Assembly (NCBI RefSeq): GCF_003260195.1 | Contig: NZ_QEIH01000005.1 | Span: 310,001 to 374,000 of the forward strand | Direction: 5' to 3' | DNA: 64,000 nucleotides | From: Lutibacter citreus | GTDB taxonomy: Bacteria; Bacteroidota; Bacteroidia; Flavobacteriales; Flavobacteriaceae | In this document: in pieces, positions 19,367 to 28,039 of the stretch | Numbering within the stretch: position 1 is the stretch's first letter | Layout of the letters: each line of letters begins with the position of its first letter | Made by a program: the position numbers and the translations under genes | The notes under the pieces: generated by a model | What the model was told of the DNA's origin: nothing | The model's input: the letters and a program-made list of their open reading frames with translations, nothing else | Databases searched by the model: none

Positions 19367-20401
19367 ATGAATATTATAGATTTAGTTCGTGAAAACATAA
19401 AGGTATTAAAACCATACTCTTCTGCAAGAGATGAGTTTAAAGAATTTAATTCTGATATGATTTTTTTAGATGCAAATGAGAATCCGCACGAAAACGGAGT
19501 AAATAGGTATCCTGATCCTCAACAAATTACTGTAAAAAAAGAGTTATCCAAAATTAAAAAAGTTAAAGAGAATCAAATATTGTTAGGTAATGGAAGTGAT
19601 GAAATATTGGATTTAATTTTTAGAGCTTTTTGTGAACCTAAACAAGACAATATAATTACATTACCACCAACTTATGGAATGTATAAAGTTTTGGCTAATA
19701 TTAATAATATTGAAGAAAGAGAAGTTTTATTAACTAAAGACTTTGAACCAAATGTTAAACATATTATAGAAGCGATAGATGAAAACTCTAAAATATTGTT
19801 TTTATGTTCGCCTAATAACCCAACAGGAAATTCTTTTTCAAAAGAAAGTGTAGAAGTTTTATTGAGTACTTTTAAAGGTTTAGTTGTGTTAGATGAAGCT
19901 TATATAGATTTTTCAACCCAAAAAAGTTGGTTAAAGAAGTTAAATGAATTTCCAAATTTAATTATAACTCAGACTTTATCTAAGGCTTATGGGATGGCAG
20001 GTATCCGTTTAGGGATTTGCTATGCTTCTACAGAAATAATAGCAATTTTAAACAAAATTAAACCACCCTATAATGTTAATGAATTATCCCAGCAAAGAGC
20101 ATTAAAACGGTTGATAAATGTGGTTAAAGTTAAGGATGAAATTAAGAAAATTCTTAAGGAAAGAGCTCGTCTTATAACACAATTAGAAGAAGTTACTTTT
20201 GTAGAAAAAGTATATCCAACAGATGCAAATTTTGTTTTGGTAAAAGTAGATGATGCAGATAAAAGATACAAACAACTTATTGATAAAGGAATTGTAATTC
20301 GCAATAGAACAACACAACCTTTATGTGAAAATACATTGCGATTAACAGTTGGAACAAAAAGAGAAACAAAGCTTTTAATTAAAGCACTTAAAGAAATTTA
20401 A
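19367..20401 (+). CDS. hisC: Histidinol-phosphate aminotransferase
   Basis: A PLP-dependent class I/II aminotransferase of 344 aa from the ATG at 19367. The frame opens upstream at a TTG (19334), but homologues begin at [24 protein letters not shown]. The PLP-lysine motif [14 protein letters not shown] and the [10 protein letters not shown] motif are present. It converts imidazole-acetol phosphate to histidinol phosphate with glutamate. Only one base separates it from hisB, so the two are probably co-translated. Confidence 0.96.
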   Translation: MNIIDLVRENIKVLKPYSSARDEFKEFNSDMIFLDANENPHENGVNRYPDPQQITVKKELSKIKKVKENQILLGNGSDEILDLIFRAFCEPKQDNIITLPPTYGMYKVLANINNIEEREVLLTKDFEPNVKHIIEAIDENSKILFLCSPNNPTGNSFSKESVEVLLSTFKGLVVLDEAYIDFSTQKSWLKKLNEFPNLIITQTLSKAYGMAGIRLGICYASTEIIAILNKIKPPYNVNELSQQRALKRLINVVKVKDEIKKILKERARLITQLEEVTFVEKVYPTDANFVLVKVDDADKRYKQLIDKGIVIRNRTTQPLCENTLRLTVGTKRETKLLIKALKEI

Positions 20402-20402
20402 T

Positions 20403-21539
20403 ATGAGTAAAAAAGTATTGTTTATAGATCGTGATGGTACTATGATAAAAGAACCTGCAGATGAACAGATAGATGCATTTGATAAACTGGTTTTTTATCC
20501 AAAAGTATTTACTTATTTAGGTAAAATTGCAAAAGAATTAGATTTTGAATTGGCAATGATTACCAATCAAGATGGTTTAGGAACAGACATTTATCCAGAA
20601 GATACTTTTTGGCCTGTACATAATTTTATAATGAATTCTTTTGAAAATGAAGGAGTTGTATTTAATGATGTATTTATAGATAAAACATTTCCTCATGAAA
20701 ATGCTGATACTCGAAAACCAAAAACTGGATTGCTAACAAAATATTTTTCAGAAAAATATGATTTAGAGAATTCATTTGTAATTGGAGATAGATTAACAGA
20801 TATTGAATTAGCAAAAAACTTAGGAGCTAAAGGGATTTTTATTAATGATAATACCAATCTTGGAACGGATGAAATTTCAGTAAAAAGAAATGAGTTAGAT
20901 TCGTTTATAGCATTAGAAAGTAACGATTGGGAAAAAATATATGAGTTTTTAAAGCTAGAAAATAGAACTGCTGAATTAACGCGTAATACGAATGAGACGA
21001 AAATTTATATAAAATTAAATTTAGATGGAACTGGTAAAAGTGAAATTTCAACAGGAATTGCATTTTTTGACCATATGTTAGATCAAATTTCTAGACATGG
21101 AAATATGGATTTAATCATTCAAGTAAAAGGTGATTTAGAGGTAGATGAACATCATACTATTGAAGATACTATGATTGCTCTAGGTGAAGTATTTGCAAAA
21201 GCATTAGGAAATAAATTAGGAATTGAACGTTATGGTTTTTGTTTACCAATGGACGATTGCTTAGCGCAAGTTGCTATTGATTTTGGAGGTAGAAATTGGC
21301 TAGTTTGGGATGCAGATTTTAAACGTGAAAAAATTGGTGAAATGCCAACTGAAATGTTTTATCATTTGTTTAAATCATTTACAGATGGTGCACGATGTAA
21401 TTTAAATATTAAAGCAGAAGGAAATAACGAACATCATAAAATTGAAGGAATCTTTAAAGCGTTTGCAAAAGCGATTAAAGTTGCGGTAAAACGAGATTCT
21501 GAAAAAATGATATTGCCAAGTACAAAAGGAATGCTTTAA
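20403..21539 (+). CDS. hisB: Bifunctional histidinol-phosphatase / imidazoleglycerol-phosphate dehydratase
   Basis: A 378-aa fusion. Residues 1-165 are a HAD phosphatase with nucleophile motif DRDGT (D9-x-D11) and the later [14 protein letters not shown] motif. Residues ~185-378 are the dehydratase with [22 protein letters not shown] and EHHKIEG metal-binding histidines. This fused form is typical of Enterobacteria and Bacteroidetes. It supplies steps 6 and 8 of the pathway. Confidence 0.97.
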   Translation: MSKKVLFIDRDGTMIKEPADEQIDAFDKLVFYPKVFTYLGKIAKELDFELAMITNQDGLGTDIYPEDTFWPVHNFIMNSFENEGVVFNDVFIDKTFPHENADTRKPKTGLLTKYFSEKYDLENSFVIGDRLTDIELAKNLGAKGIFINDNTNLGTDEISVKRNELDSFIALESNDWEKIYEFLKLENRTAELTRNTNETKIYIKLNLDGTGKSEISTGIAFFDHMLDQISRHGNMDLIIQVKGDLEVDEHHTIEDTMIALGEVFAKALGNKLGIERYGFCLPMDDCLAQVAIDFGGRNWLVWDADFKREKIGEMPTEMFYHLFKSFTDGARCNLNIKAEGNNEHHKIEGIFKAFAKAIKVAVKRDSEKMILPSTKGML

Positions 21540-21602
21540 ATTAATAATTGTTTAGTCTTTGCTAAGGAGTAATGACTGTGGCAATTTGATAATAAGAAAT
21601 AA

Positions 21603-22184
21603 ATGAAAATAGTAATAATAAATTACGGAGCAGGAAATATTCAATCTATAAAATTTGCAATTAAACGTTTAGGTTATGAAGCTGTTTTAACGGATAATGA
21701 AGAAGAAATAAGAAATGCAGATAAGGTAATTTTCCCTGGAGTAGGTGAGGCGAGTAGTGCAATGGAAAAGTTAAAACATACTGGGTTAGACAAGATAATA
21801 CCAACCTTAAAACAACCTGTTTTAGGAATTTGCTTAGGTATGCAATTAATGTGTAAACATTGTGAAGAAGGAGATACAAATGGTTTAAATATTTTTGATG
21901 TTGATGTTATTAAGTTTGATGATACTAAAAAAGTACCTCAAATTGGTTGGAATCAAATTGAAAATTTAAAATCAGATTTGTTTAAAGGGATTTCAGAAAA
22001 AGAATATATGTATTTAGTGCATAGTTTTTATGTTCCAATTAATGAAGAAGCAATTGCGATTACTAGTTACGGATTAAAATATGCTTCAGCATTACAAGAA
22101 AAGAATTTTTATGGTGTGCAATTTCACCCAGAAAAAAGTAGTAAAGCAGGAGCGCAAATTTTGAAGAATTTTTTGGAGTTGTAA
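21603..22184 (+). CDS. hisH: Imidazole glycerol phosphate synthase, glutaminase subunit
   Basis: A 193-aa class I glutamine amidotransferase with the oxyanion/nucleophile region PVLGICLGMQLMCKHCEEG (Cys in GICLGMQ) and the catalytic His-Glu in YGVQFHPEKSS. It passes ammonia to HisF. HisF is encoded two genes downstream, after a repeat-filled gap and hisA. Confidence 0.97.
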   Translation: MKIVIINYGAGNIQSIKFAIKRLGYEAVLTDNEEEIRNADKVIFPGVGEASSAMEKLKHTGLDKIIPTLKQPVLGICLGMQLMCKHCEEGDTNGLNIFDVDVIKFDDTKKVPQIGWNQIENLKSDLFKGISEKEYMYLVHSFYVPINEEAIAITSYGLKYASALQEKNFYGVQFHPEKSSKAGAQILKNFLEL

Positions 22185-22186
22185 CT

Positions 22187-22266
22187 CGTCATTTCGAGGA
22201 GAGATAACGACGAAGGCTAATTAAGAAAAGATTGCCGCAGTAAATAAAAAATTTGCTTCGCAATGA
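22187..22266. repeat. Dispersed intergenic repeat, family A, copy 1
   Basis: It begins CGTCATTTCGAGGAGAGA and ends TTTGCTTCGCAATGA, so its ends are near-complementary (CGTCATT...AATGA). It is nearly adjacent to copy 2, which shares CGAGGAGAGA, GCGACGAAG-like and AAATTTGCTTCGCAATGA blocks. It lies between hisH and hisA. Confidence 0.75.
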
Positions 22267-22280
22267 AGGTGAGAATGTAA

Positions 22281-22377
22281 CGTCATTACGAGGAGAGACA
22301 GCGACGAAGTAATCTGTTAATTTATAACTAAAAACAAACAGATTACCACAGCAAATGAAAAATTTGCTTCGCAATGA
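22281..22377. repeat. Dispersed intergenic repeat, family A, copy 2
   Basis: It begins CGTCATTACGAGGAGAGA, contains AATCTGTT and its complement AACAGATT around a central loop, and ends TTTGCTTCGCAATGA. Folding gives a long imperfect hairpin. The closest relatives in the window are at 22187, 23243, 24091 and 32894. Confidence 0.75.
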
Positions 22378-22410
22378 TAGTTAGTAAAAATAAATATTAA
22401 GAATAAATTA

Positions 22411-22490
22411 TCGTCACCCTGAACTTGTTTCAGGGTCGCATCAAAATAGGATTTGTAATGATGAGATACTGAATTAAGTTCAGCATGACT
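22411..22490. repeat. Dispersed intergenic repeat, family B, copy 1
   Basis: It begins CGTCACCCTGAACTTGTTTC with an internal CCCTGAA...TTCAGGG hairpin and ends AAGTTCAGCATGACT, which is complementary to the start. It is a different sequence from family A. An inverted relative is at 41752-41838. Confidence 0.75.
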
Positions 22491-22515
22491 AAATTGAAAA
22501 TATAATTAATAAACA

Positions 22516-23241
22516 ATGAGAATTATACCAGCAATAGATATTATTAACGGAAGATGTGTTCGTCTTTCAAAAGGAGATTACGCAACAGAAAAGGTTTATA
22601 ATGAAAACCCGTTAGAAGTAGCTAAAATGTTTCAAGATCACGGTGTTAAACATTTGCATTTGGTTGATTTAGATGGCGCAAAAGCCAGTCATATTGTTAA
22701 TTATAAAGTATTGGAAACAATTGCTTCAAATACTGATTTATCTATAGATTTTGGAGGTGGGTTAAAATCTGACGAAGATTTGAAAATTGCTTTTGAAAGT
22801 GGAGCTAATCAAATTACAGGAGGAAGCATTGCGGTAAAGAATCCAGATATATTTAAAAGTTGGTTACAAAGATTTGGTGCTGATAAAATTATTTTAGGTG
22901 CTGATGCTAATAATGAAAAAGTTGCTGTTGGTGGTTGGTTAGAAGAATCAGATAAAGAATTAGTTCCTTTTATTCAAAATTATGAAAAAGAGGGTGTTAG
23001 CTATGTGATTTGTACAGATATTTCAAAAGATGGAATGTTACAAGGACCTTCATTTGATTTGTATCAGAAAATTTTAAATGAAACAAATAATATTAAATTA
23101 ATAGCATCAGGAGGAATTTCAACATATGATGAATTACCTAGGTTGGCTGAAATGGGTTGTGAAGGAACAATTGTTGGTAAAGCCATTTACGAGCATAAAA
23201 TTAGTATGAAGCAAATAGAGAGTTTTATTTTAAATAATTAA
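22516..23241 (+). CDS. hisA: ProFAR isomerase (phosphoribosylformimino-AICAR-P isomerase)
   Basis: A 241-aa TIM barrel with the two phosphate-binding halves of the HisA/HisF family. It starts [20 protein letters not shown], has the catalytic Asp in the first strand (AID), [10 protein letters not shown] in the middle and [10 protein letters not shown] near the end. The gap before it holds three repeat elements rather than a recognisable promoter. Confidence 0.97.
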   Translation: MRIIPAIDIINGRCVRLSKGDYATEKVYNENPLEVAKMFQDHGVKHLHLVDLDGAKASHIVNYKVLETIASNTDLSIDFGGGLKSDEDLKIAFESGANQITGGSIAVKNPDIFKSWLQRFGADKIILGADANNEKVAVGGWLEESDKELVPFIQNYEKEGVSYVICTDISKDGMLQGPSFDLYQKILNETNNIKLIASGGISTYDELPRLAEMGCEGTIVGKAIYEHKISMKQIESFILNN

Positions 23242-23242
23242 T

Positions 23243-23317
23243 TGTCATTACAAGGAGAAACGAAGTGGTAATCTGTTTTTTTTAGAAAGAGATTGCTTCA
23301 TTTTATTCACAATGACG
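23243..23317. repeat. Dispersed intergenic repeat, family A, copy 3
   Basis: TGTCATTACAAGGAGAAACG at the left and CACAATGACG at the right, with GGTAATCTGTT / AGAGATTGCTTC in between. It fills nearly the whole hisA-hisF gap. Confidence 0.7.
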
Positions 23318-23329
23318 AAATAAAAGAAA

Positions 23330-24085
23330 ATGTTAACAAAAAGAATAATACCTTGTTTAGATATTAAGGATGGAAGAACTGTAAAAGGCATAAATTTTGT
23401 AGATTTACGTGATGCCGGAGATCCTGTTGAATTGGCTGAGATATATGCAAATGAAGGTGCCGATGAATTGGTTTTTTTAGATATTACGGCAACGGAACAA
23501 AAACGTAAAACATTAGCTGAATTGGTAATGCACGTTGCGGAAAAAGTAAATATTCCGTTTACAGTTGGTGGAGGAATTTCATCAGTTGAAGATGTAGATT
23601 TATTATTGAATTCGGGAGCAGATAAAGTTTCTATAAATTCTTCCGCAGTAAAAAATCCTCAGTTAATAAATGATTTAGCGGCCAAATTTGGAAGTCAATG
23701 TGTTGTTGTAGCTATAGATGCTAAACAAATTGATGGTGAATGGATGGTGCATTTAGTTGGTGGGAAAGTGCTAACAGATATTAAATTATTTGAATGGGCT
23801 AAAGAAGTTGAAGAACGTGGAGCTGGTGAAATTTTATTTACATCAATGGATCACGATGGAACTAAAAATGGATTTGCAAATAAAGCGTTGGCTTATTTAA
23901 GTGATTTAGTTAATATTCCAATTATTGCTTCTGGAGGCGCAGGGAATATGCAACATTTTGCAGATACTTTTATTGAAGGAAAAGCAGATGCAGCTTTAGC
24001 AGCAAGTGTATTTCATTTTAAAGAAATTGAAATAGTAGATTTGAAAAAAGCATTAAAAAAGAATAATATACCGGTAAGATTATAA
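23330..24085 (+). CDS. hisF: Imidazole glycerol phosphate synthase, cyclase subunit
   Basis: A 251-aa TIM barrel starting [20 protein letters not shown], with the catalytic Asp in CLDIK and the second in [11 protein letters not shown]. It receives ammonia from HisH and forms imidazole glycerol phosphate and AICAR. Length is normal. Confidence 0.97.
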   Translation: MLTKRIIPCLDIKDGRTVKGINFVDLRDAGDPVELAEIYANEGADELVFLDITATEQKRKTLAELVMHVAEKVNIPFTVGGGISSVEDVDLLLNSGADKVSINSSAVKNPQLINDLAAKFGSQCVVVAIDAKQIDGEWMVHLVGGKVLTDIKLFEWAKEVEERGAGEILFTSMDHDGTKNGFANKALAYLSDLVNIPIIASGGAGNMQHFADTFIEGKADAALAASVFHFKEIEIVDLKKALKKNNIPVRL

Positions 24086-24090
24086 TAATA

Positions 24091-24190
24091 TCGTTATTAC
24101 AAGAAGTAAAATAACGAATTAATCTTATGATTAATAATTAAAAAATAACAAATTGCCATGGCAAATGAAAAATTTGCTGAGCAATGACAA
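24091..24190. repeat. Dispersed intergenic repeat, family A, degenerate copy 4
   Basis: The left end CGTTATTACAAGAAG and right end AAATTTGCTGAGCAATGACA are recognisable relatives of copies 1-2. The central part has decayed. It fills the hisF-hisIE gap. Confidence 0.65.
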
Positions 24191-24199
24191 GACGCAATT

Positions 24200-24796
24200 A
24201 TGAATATAGATTTTAACAAAAACAGTGATGGTTTAGTACCTGCAATAATTCAAGATTTTGTAACAAGACAAGTATTAATGTTAGGTTATATGAACAAAGA
24301 TGCCTACGATAAAACTGTAGAAACTGGAAAGGTTACTTTCTTTAGTAGAACTAAAAAAAGACTTTGGACAAAAGGGGAAGAAAGTGGTAATTTCTTGAAT
24401 TTAGTTTCTGTAAAAAATGATTGTGATAGTGATAGTCTTTTAATTAAGGTGAAGCCCGCTGGCCCAACTTGCCATAAAGGAACTGATACTTGTTGGGATG
24501 AAACAAATGAAGCTTCATTTGGTTTTCTTTCAGAGCTTGAGTCTGTGATAACAAGTAGAAGAATGAATGCTGATTCTAAAAAGAGTTATGTAGCGTCGTT
24601 GTTTGAAAAAGGAATTAATAAAATTGCTCAAAAAGTAGGAGAAGAAGCTGTAGAGATTGTTATTGAAGCGAAAGATAATGACGACAATCTATTTTTAAAT
24701 GAAGGAGCGGATTTACTGTTTCATTATTTAATTCTTTTACAAGCAAAAGGGTTTACATTAAAAGATATTGTAAAAGTTTTAGAAGGGAGACATTAG
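24200..24796 (+). CDS. hisI: Bifunctional phosphoribosyl-AMP cyclohydrolase / phosphoribosyl-ATP pyrophosphatase
   Basis: A 198-aa HisIE fusion. Residues 1-~100 are the cyclohydrolase with NDCDSDSLLI and zinc-binding GPTCHKGTDTCW. Residues ~108-198 are the MazG-like pyrophosphohydrolase with QKVGEEAVEIVIEAK. It carries out steps 2 and 3 and completes the pathway encoded here; every histidine enzyme is present in the operon. Confidence 0.97.
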   Translation: MNIDFNKNSDGLVPAIIQDFVTRQVLMLGYMNKDAYDKTVETGKVTFFSRTKKRLWTKGEESGNFLNLVSVKNDCDSDSLLIKVKPAGPTCHKGTDTCWDETNEASFGFLSELESVITSRRMNADSKKSYVASLFEKGINKIAQKVGEEAVEIVIEAKDNDDNLFLNEGADLLFHYLILLQAKGFTLKDIVKVLEGRH

Positions 24797-24815
24797 TCTA
24801 TCCTTTAGTAATAGA

Positions 24816-24866
24816 ATATCTCAATGATGTTCAGCAATTAAATACTGAAGAGTATCATTGAGATAT
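24816..24866. terminator. Hairpin at the end of the his operon
   Basis: ATATCTCAATGAT (24816-24828) pairs with ATCATTGAGATAT (24854-24866), and an inner TTCAG/CTGAA adds to it. The T run after it is short, so it may end transcription weakly or protect the 3' end. Confidence 0.65.
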
Positions 24867-24919
24867 TTGTACGTCTATTAAGGTCGTTCTTTTTATAAAT
24901 GGAAAAGTATAGATAAACC

Positions 24920-26281
24920 TTAGTTATTTTTATTTTTCTTCTTTTTATGTTTTTGGATCTTTACAATTCCGGAGTAACTACAATTGTTAAGTAATTCATT
25001 ATTGGAAGCAACATATTCTTTATTTTCCATAACTCCATCAACTAAGGGGAAACCTTCCATTTTAAAATTAGGCATTTTAATAGTGTAAAAACCTTCACTT
25101 TGCTCAGTGCCTCCTTTTGCAAAGTAAATAATTCCGGCAACTGTTGGTCCTTTAAAACTTTCATTGTCAATATTTCTTTTTTGAGCTAATAATTTTCTTT
25201 GGCTACAAGGAACAAAACCACGTCTTTGAGATCGTAATTGAGCGTTAGTTCCGTAAACAACAGTTAAGTTAGATATAATAGAGTTAGAATCGAAATAACC
25301 AAATTGATATCCAGGCATAGGAGCTCCTTGTTTATTCTTCTCGCCTTTTTTAGCGCTTAAAAAGCCACTTGCAATAATTGCTCCAGCTTCGCAGCTTTCA
25401 GCTCTTACATTATCAATGGTAACTAAACCATTATCAACAGTGTGTGGAGATAGTGTAACAGCCGCTTGACCATTTTTACAAAAAATATTATAAGCGTAAA
25501 TATTATGTAATTTAATAGAATTATCAATAGCATGAGGTTTTCCTATAGCTCCAGTTTCAAGTCTAAGTGTAGCTCCACCTTCTCCTTGTAAATTTCGGTA
25601 TAAAATGTTTATTCCAGCTTGGTTTTGAACAGTTCCATATCCATAATGTCCATTTTCTGTTTTTAAATGCTCTATAATTCCATTATTAGCAAAAAGAAAT
25701 TTGGTTTTAGAAAGTAGCTGTAGATTAATTGTTATTGAAGAAAATGATGTAAAATTATCTTTTACGTGAATATCTGAAATTTTAAAATTTTCAACACCAC
25801 CAAGTGAAACTGCAATTGCACCTCCATTTTTTTCTCCAGAAATACGTTTAGAAAAATCAACTGTGAAATATGATTTTGGATTAGTACATGACATACTAAA
25901 ATTAGAAATAAGAGTTGTCCCTTTTTTACCTGCGGAAAACAATGTTATTTTTCTTGGCGATGAGCTTGTGAAAATTACATTTGGTGCTACACGGATATGA
26001 ACATTAGATTTTAATTGAATTTCTTTATTAATTTTATAAACATTGTTTTTAGATGAAGCTTTTATTGTTAAGGTTCCTCCACCAGCTTTTGCAACGGCAT
26101 CAATTGCAGTTTGTAATTGTTTAAAGTTATCTTCTACATTATCTGGTTTTTCAATAGTTTTATTGAATTTAGCAATAGTAGGGTTATAAAAATTTGTATC
26201 GCTCGGGAATGATATTTTTTGTGCATTTACTGTTGTGGTGAAAATGAATAGGGTAAAAGCTAATAAAAGTATATTTTTCAT
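24920..26281 (-). CDS. Secreted beta-helix protein related to GH82 iota-carrageenase
   Basis: A 453-aa protein with a signal peptide (1-20) and a right-handed beta-helix. It resembles, from my memory of the family, GH82 iota-carrageenase CgiA: LKSNVHIRV, NGIIEHLK, HYGYGTVQ, LYRNLQGEGGATLRLETG and LSPH in that order. Aligning these, Q219, E242 and H280 match CgiA Q222, E245 (proton donor) and H281, but G244 replaces D247 (the base). It could be an active enzyme with another base, a different-substrate relative or a non-catalytic binder. The C-terminus is very Lys/Asn-rich. It is last in a probable operon behind two GH29-like genes, 80 nt after the previous one. Confidence 0.65.
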   Translation of the reverse strand: MKNILLLAFTLFIFTTTVNAQKISFPSDTNFYNPTIAKFNKTIEKPDNVEDNFKQLQTAIDAVAKAGGGTLTIKASSKNNVYKINKEIQLKSNVHIRVAPNVIFTSSSPRKITLFSAGKKGTTLISNFSMSCTNPKSYFTVDFSKRISGEKNGGAIAVSLGGVENFKISDIHVKDNFTSFSSITINLQLLSKTKFLFANNGIIEHLKTENGHYGYGTVQNQAGINILYRNLQGEGGATLRLETGAIGKPHAIDNSIKLHNIYAYNIFCKNGQAAVTLSPHTVDNGLVTIDNVRAESCEAGAIIASGFLSAKKGEKNKQGAPMPGYQFGYFDSNSIISNLTVVYGTNAQLRSQRRGFVPCSQRKLLAQKRNIDNESFKGPTVAGIIYFAKGGTEQSEGFYTIKMPNFKMEGFPLVDGVMENKEYVASNNELLNNCSYSGIVKIQKHKKKKNKNN

Positions 26282-26361
26282 TTTTGTGTATTTATAAAAT
26301 TTAATCTTAATTCTTGTTTACTTAAAAGTTTTCTATTTTGAATGAATTTAACTTGTAATAA

Positions 26362-27969
26362 TTATTTTACAAAAGGAATTTGACCTTTAAATTCTAACCT
26401 TATAGGATATGCATATTTGTAGGTAGGTTTTTTAGGCAAACTAATTTCTAATCCTTCCACAGTTTGTTTAATTTTCACACGTCCTTTTTCACCAATTAAT
26501 TTAATAGATTTTAATGTTTTTAAATCTAAATTGGACAATGATTTAATTATTAATTTGCAATTTTCAGGCCATTTTAAAGAGGTAATATATAAAATAGTAT
26601 TTTTCTTATTACGAGTAAAACGAACATCTTTTGTGGTTGCAGTGTATATTTTATGTCCTGTTTCGTTTTTTTCTCCCCATTTTTCACCAACATCACCAAA
26701 CACTTCATAAGGACGAGTTTTATAAACTGCTTCTCCGCATATTTTTAACCAAGCACCTAATTCATACATCATTGTTTTTTGTTCTTCGGGAAAAGTACCA
26801 TCAGGTCGCGGAGCAAAAGACAACATTAAAACACCTCTTTTACTAATAATATCCATTAACTGGTCTACTATCATATTTGTTGGTTTAATAGGTGTTCCTT
26901 CAACAAACCCCCAATTATGATCGTCATAAACACAATCATCTGTTTGCCAAACCATTTTAGCAATATCGTTCATACCACCACGTTCAAAATCACGTACAGC
27001 AGAGCCTTCAGCATAAAATTTCGATTTATAATTTAATACAACATTAGGATTTCCATATTTACCTTTCCCTGCTTCAATTGCATTATTGTAATAAAATGCA
27101 CCAAATTCTTTTTTACGTGATTCCCAAACAGGAAGCTTAAATCCCCAATCGAAATAATATAAATCTGGTTTATACATATCAGCTAACTCTTCAGTACGAG
27201 CCAACCAACGATTCATATCACGCTCACTAGGTTTAACCAAGCCTCGAGAACGAGGTATCCAAGTTTTACGTTCTTCGCCATCATAAATTCGAACAGTATC
27301 TGCACTTTTCTGTACAATTGGATTTCCATATAGGTCTTGATATTCTGGGTTGGTAGCATCATATCTATTTATATGATTCCATTGAAAAAAAGCATAGTTC
27401 CAAGCAGTATGGTTTGAAACTCCAAATTTTAAACCTCTTTTACGAACAGCTTTTTCAATTTCACCAACTAAATCACGTTTAGGTCCCATATTAACCGAAT
27501 TCCATTTACTTAATTTAGTATCCCATAAACAAAAGGAATCGTGATGAGCTCCCATCATTGTAAAGAATTTTGCTCCGCCTTGTACACATAAATCAGCCCA
27601 TTCATCTGCATTAAAATTTTCGGCTTTAAACATTGGAATAAAATCTTTATAACCAAATGTTTCTGGGGGGCCGTATGTTTCGTTGTGATGTAAGTGTGTA
27701 GCTAAACCTTGATTATTTCTACTACTTTGATCTTTTTGAGAATACATCCATCTTCCATACCATTCTGCAGCGTGGTTGCCCTTAAAAGCAGGAACTGAAT
27801 AAACACCCCAGTGTACCCAAAAACCTAATTTAGCGTCTTCATACCATTCAGGAGCTTCATAATTTTGAAGTGATTCCCATTCAGGTTTGTACTTTTCAGA
27901 ATTGGTTTGTGCAGAACTTATAATTGATATGCTAACAAAGAGAATAAACAAATAGCTGAAGTTTTTCAT
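26362..27969 (-). CDS. Secreted GH29-family alpha-L-fucosidase-like glycosidase (copy a)
   Basis: A 535-aa protein with a signal peptide (1-20) and a (beta/alpha)8 GH29 catalytic domain. The substrate-binding segment VHWGVYSVPAF (H53), AEWYGRWM, the double histidine AHHDSF (H142, H143) and the predicted nucleophile D274 in YYFDWGF are all kept. The family removes terminal alpha-L-fucose (or related sugars) with retention. The C-terminal ~90 residues form a small beta-sandwich. Copy b lies immediately upstream in the same direction, about 70 nt away, with signal peptide and first 50 residues almost identical, so the two arose by tandem duplication. Confidence 0.85.
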   Translation of the reverse strand: MKNFSYLFILFVSISIISSAQTNSEKYKPEWESLQNYEAPEWYEDAKLGFWVHWGVYSVPAFKGNHAAEWYGRWMYSQKDQSSRNNQGLATHLHHNETYGPPETFGYKDFIPMFKAENFNADEWADLCVQGGAKFFTMMGAHHDSFCLWDTKLSKWNSVNMGPKRDLVGEIEKAVRKRGLKFGVSNHTAWNYAFFQWNHINRYDATNPEYQDLYGNPIVQKSADTVRIYDGEERKTWIPRSRGLVKPSERDMNRWLARTEELADMYKPDLYYFDWGFKLPVWESRKKEFGAFYYNNAIEAGKGKYGNPNVVLNYKSKFYAEGSAVRDFERGGMNDIAKMVWQTDDCVYDDHNWGFVEGTPIKPTNMIVDQLMDIISKRGVLMLSFAPRPDGTFPEEQKTMMYELGAWLKICGEAVYKTRPYEVFGDVGEKWGEKNETGHKIYTATTKDVRFTRNKKNTILYITSLKWPENCKLIIKSLSNLDLKTLKSIKLIGEKGRVKIKQTVEGLEISLPKKPTYKYAYPIRLEFKGQIPFVK

Positions 27970-28039
27970 TTTAAAAGGTTCTTGGTTTTTATATAAAAGA
28001 ATTGATTGTTTCTTATAGTTGAAAAAATGTTCTTGAAAT

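Noticed and set aside
22189-22374. 61-codon reverse-strand frame between hisH and hisA
   Set aside because: It is made entirely of two repeat copies (the translated product is itself duplicated) and shows no protein-like features.
22187-22490. Possible CRISPR array
   Set aside because: The repeats are long, palindromic and unevenly spaced, with no unique spacers of constant length and no cas genes.
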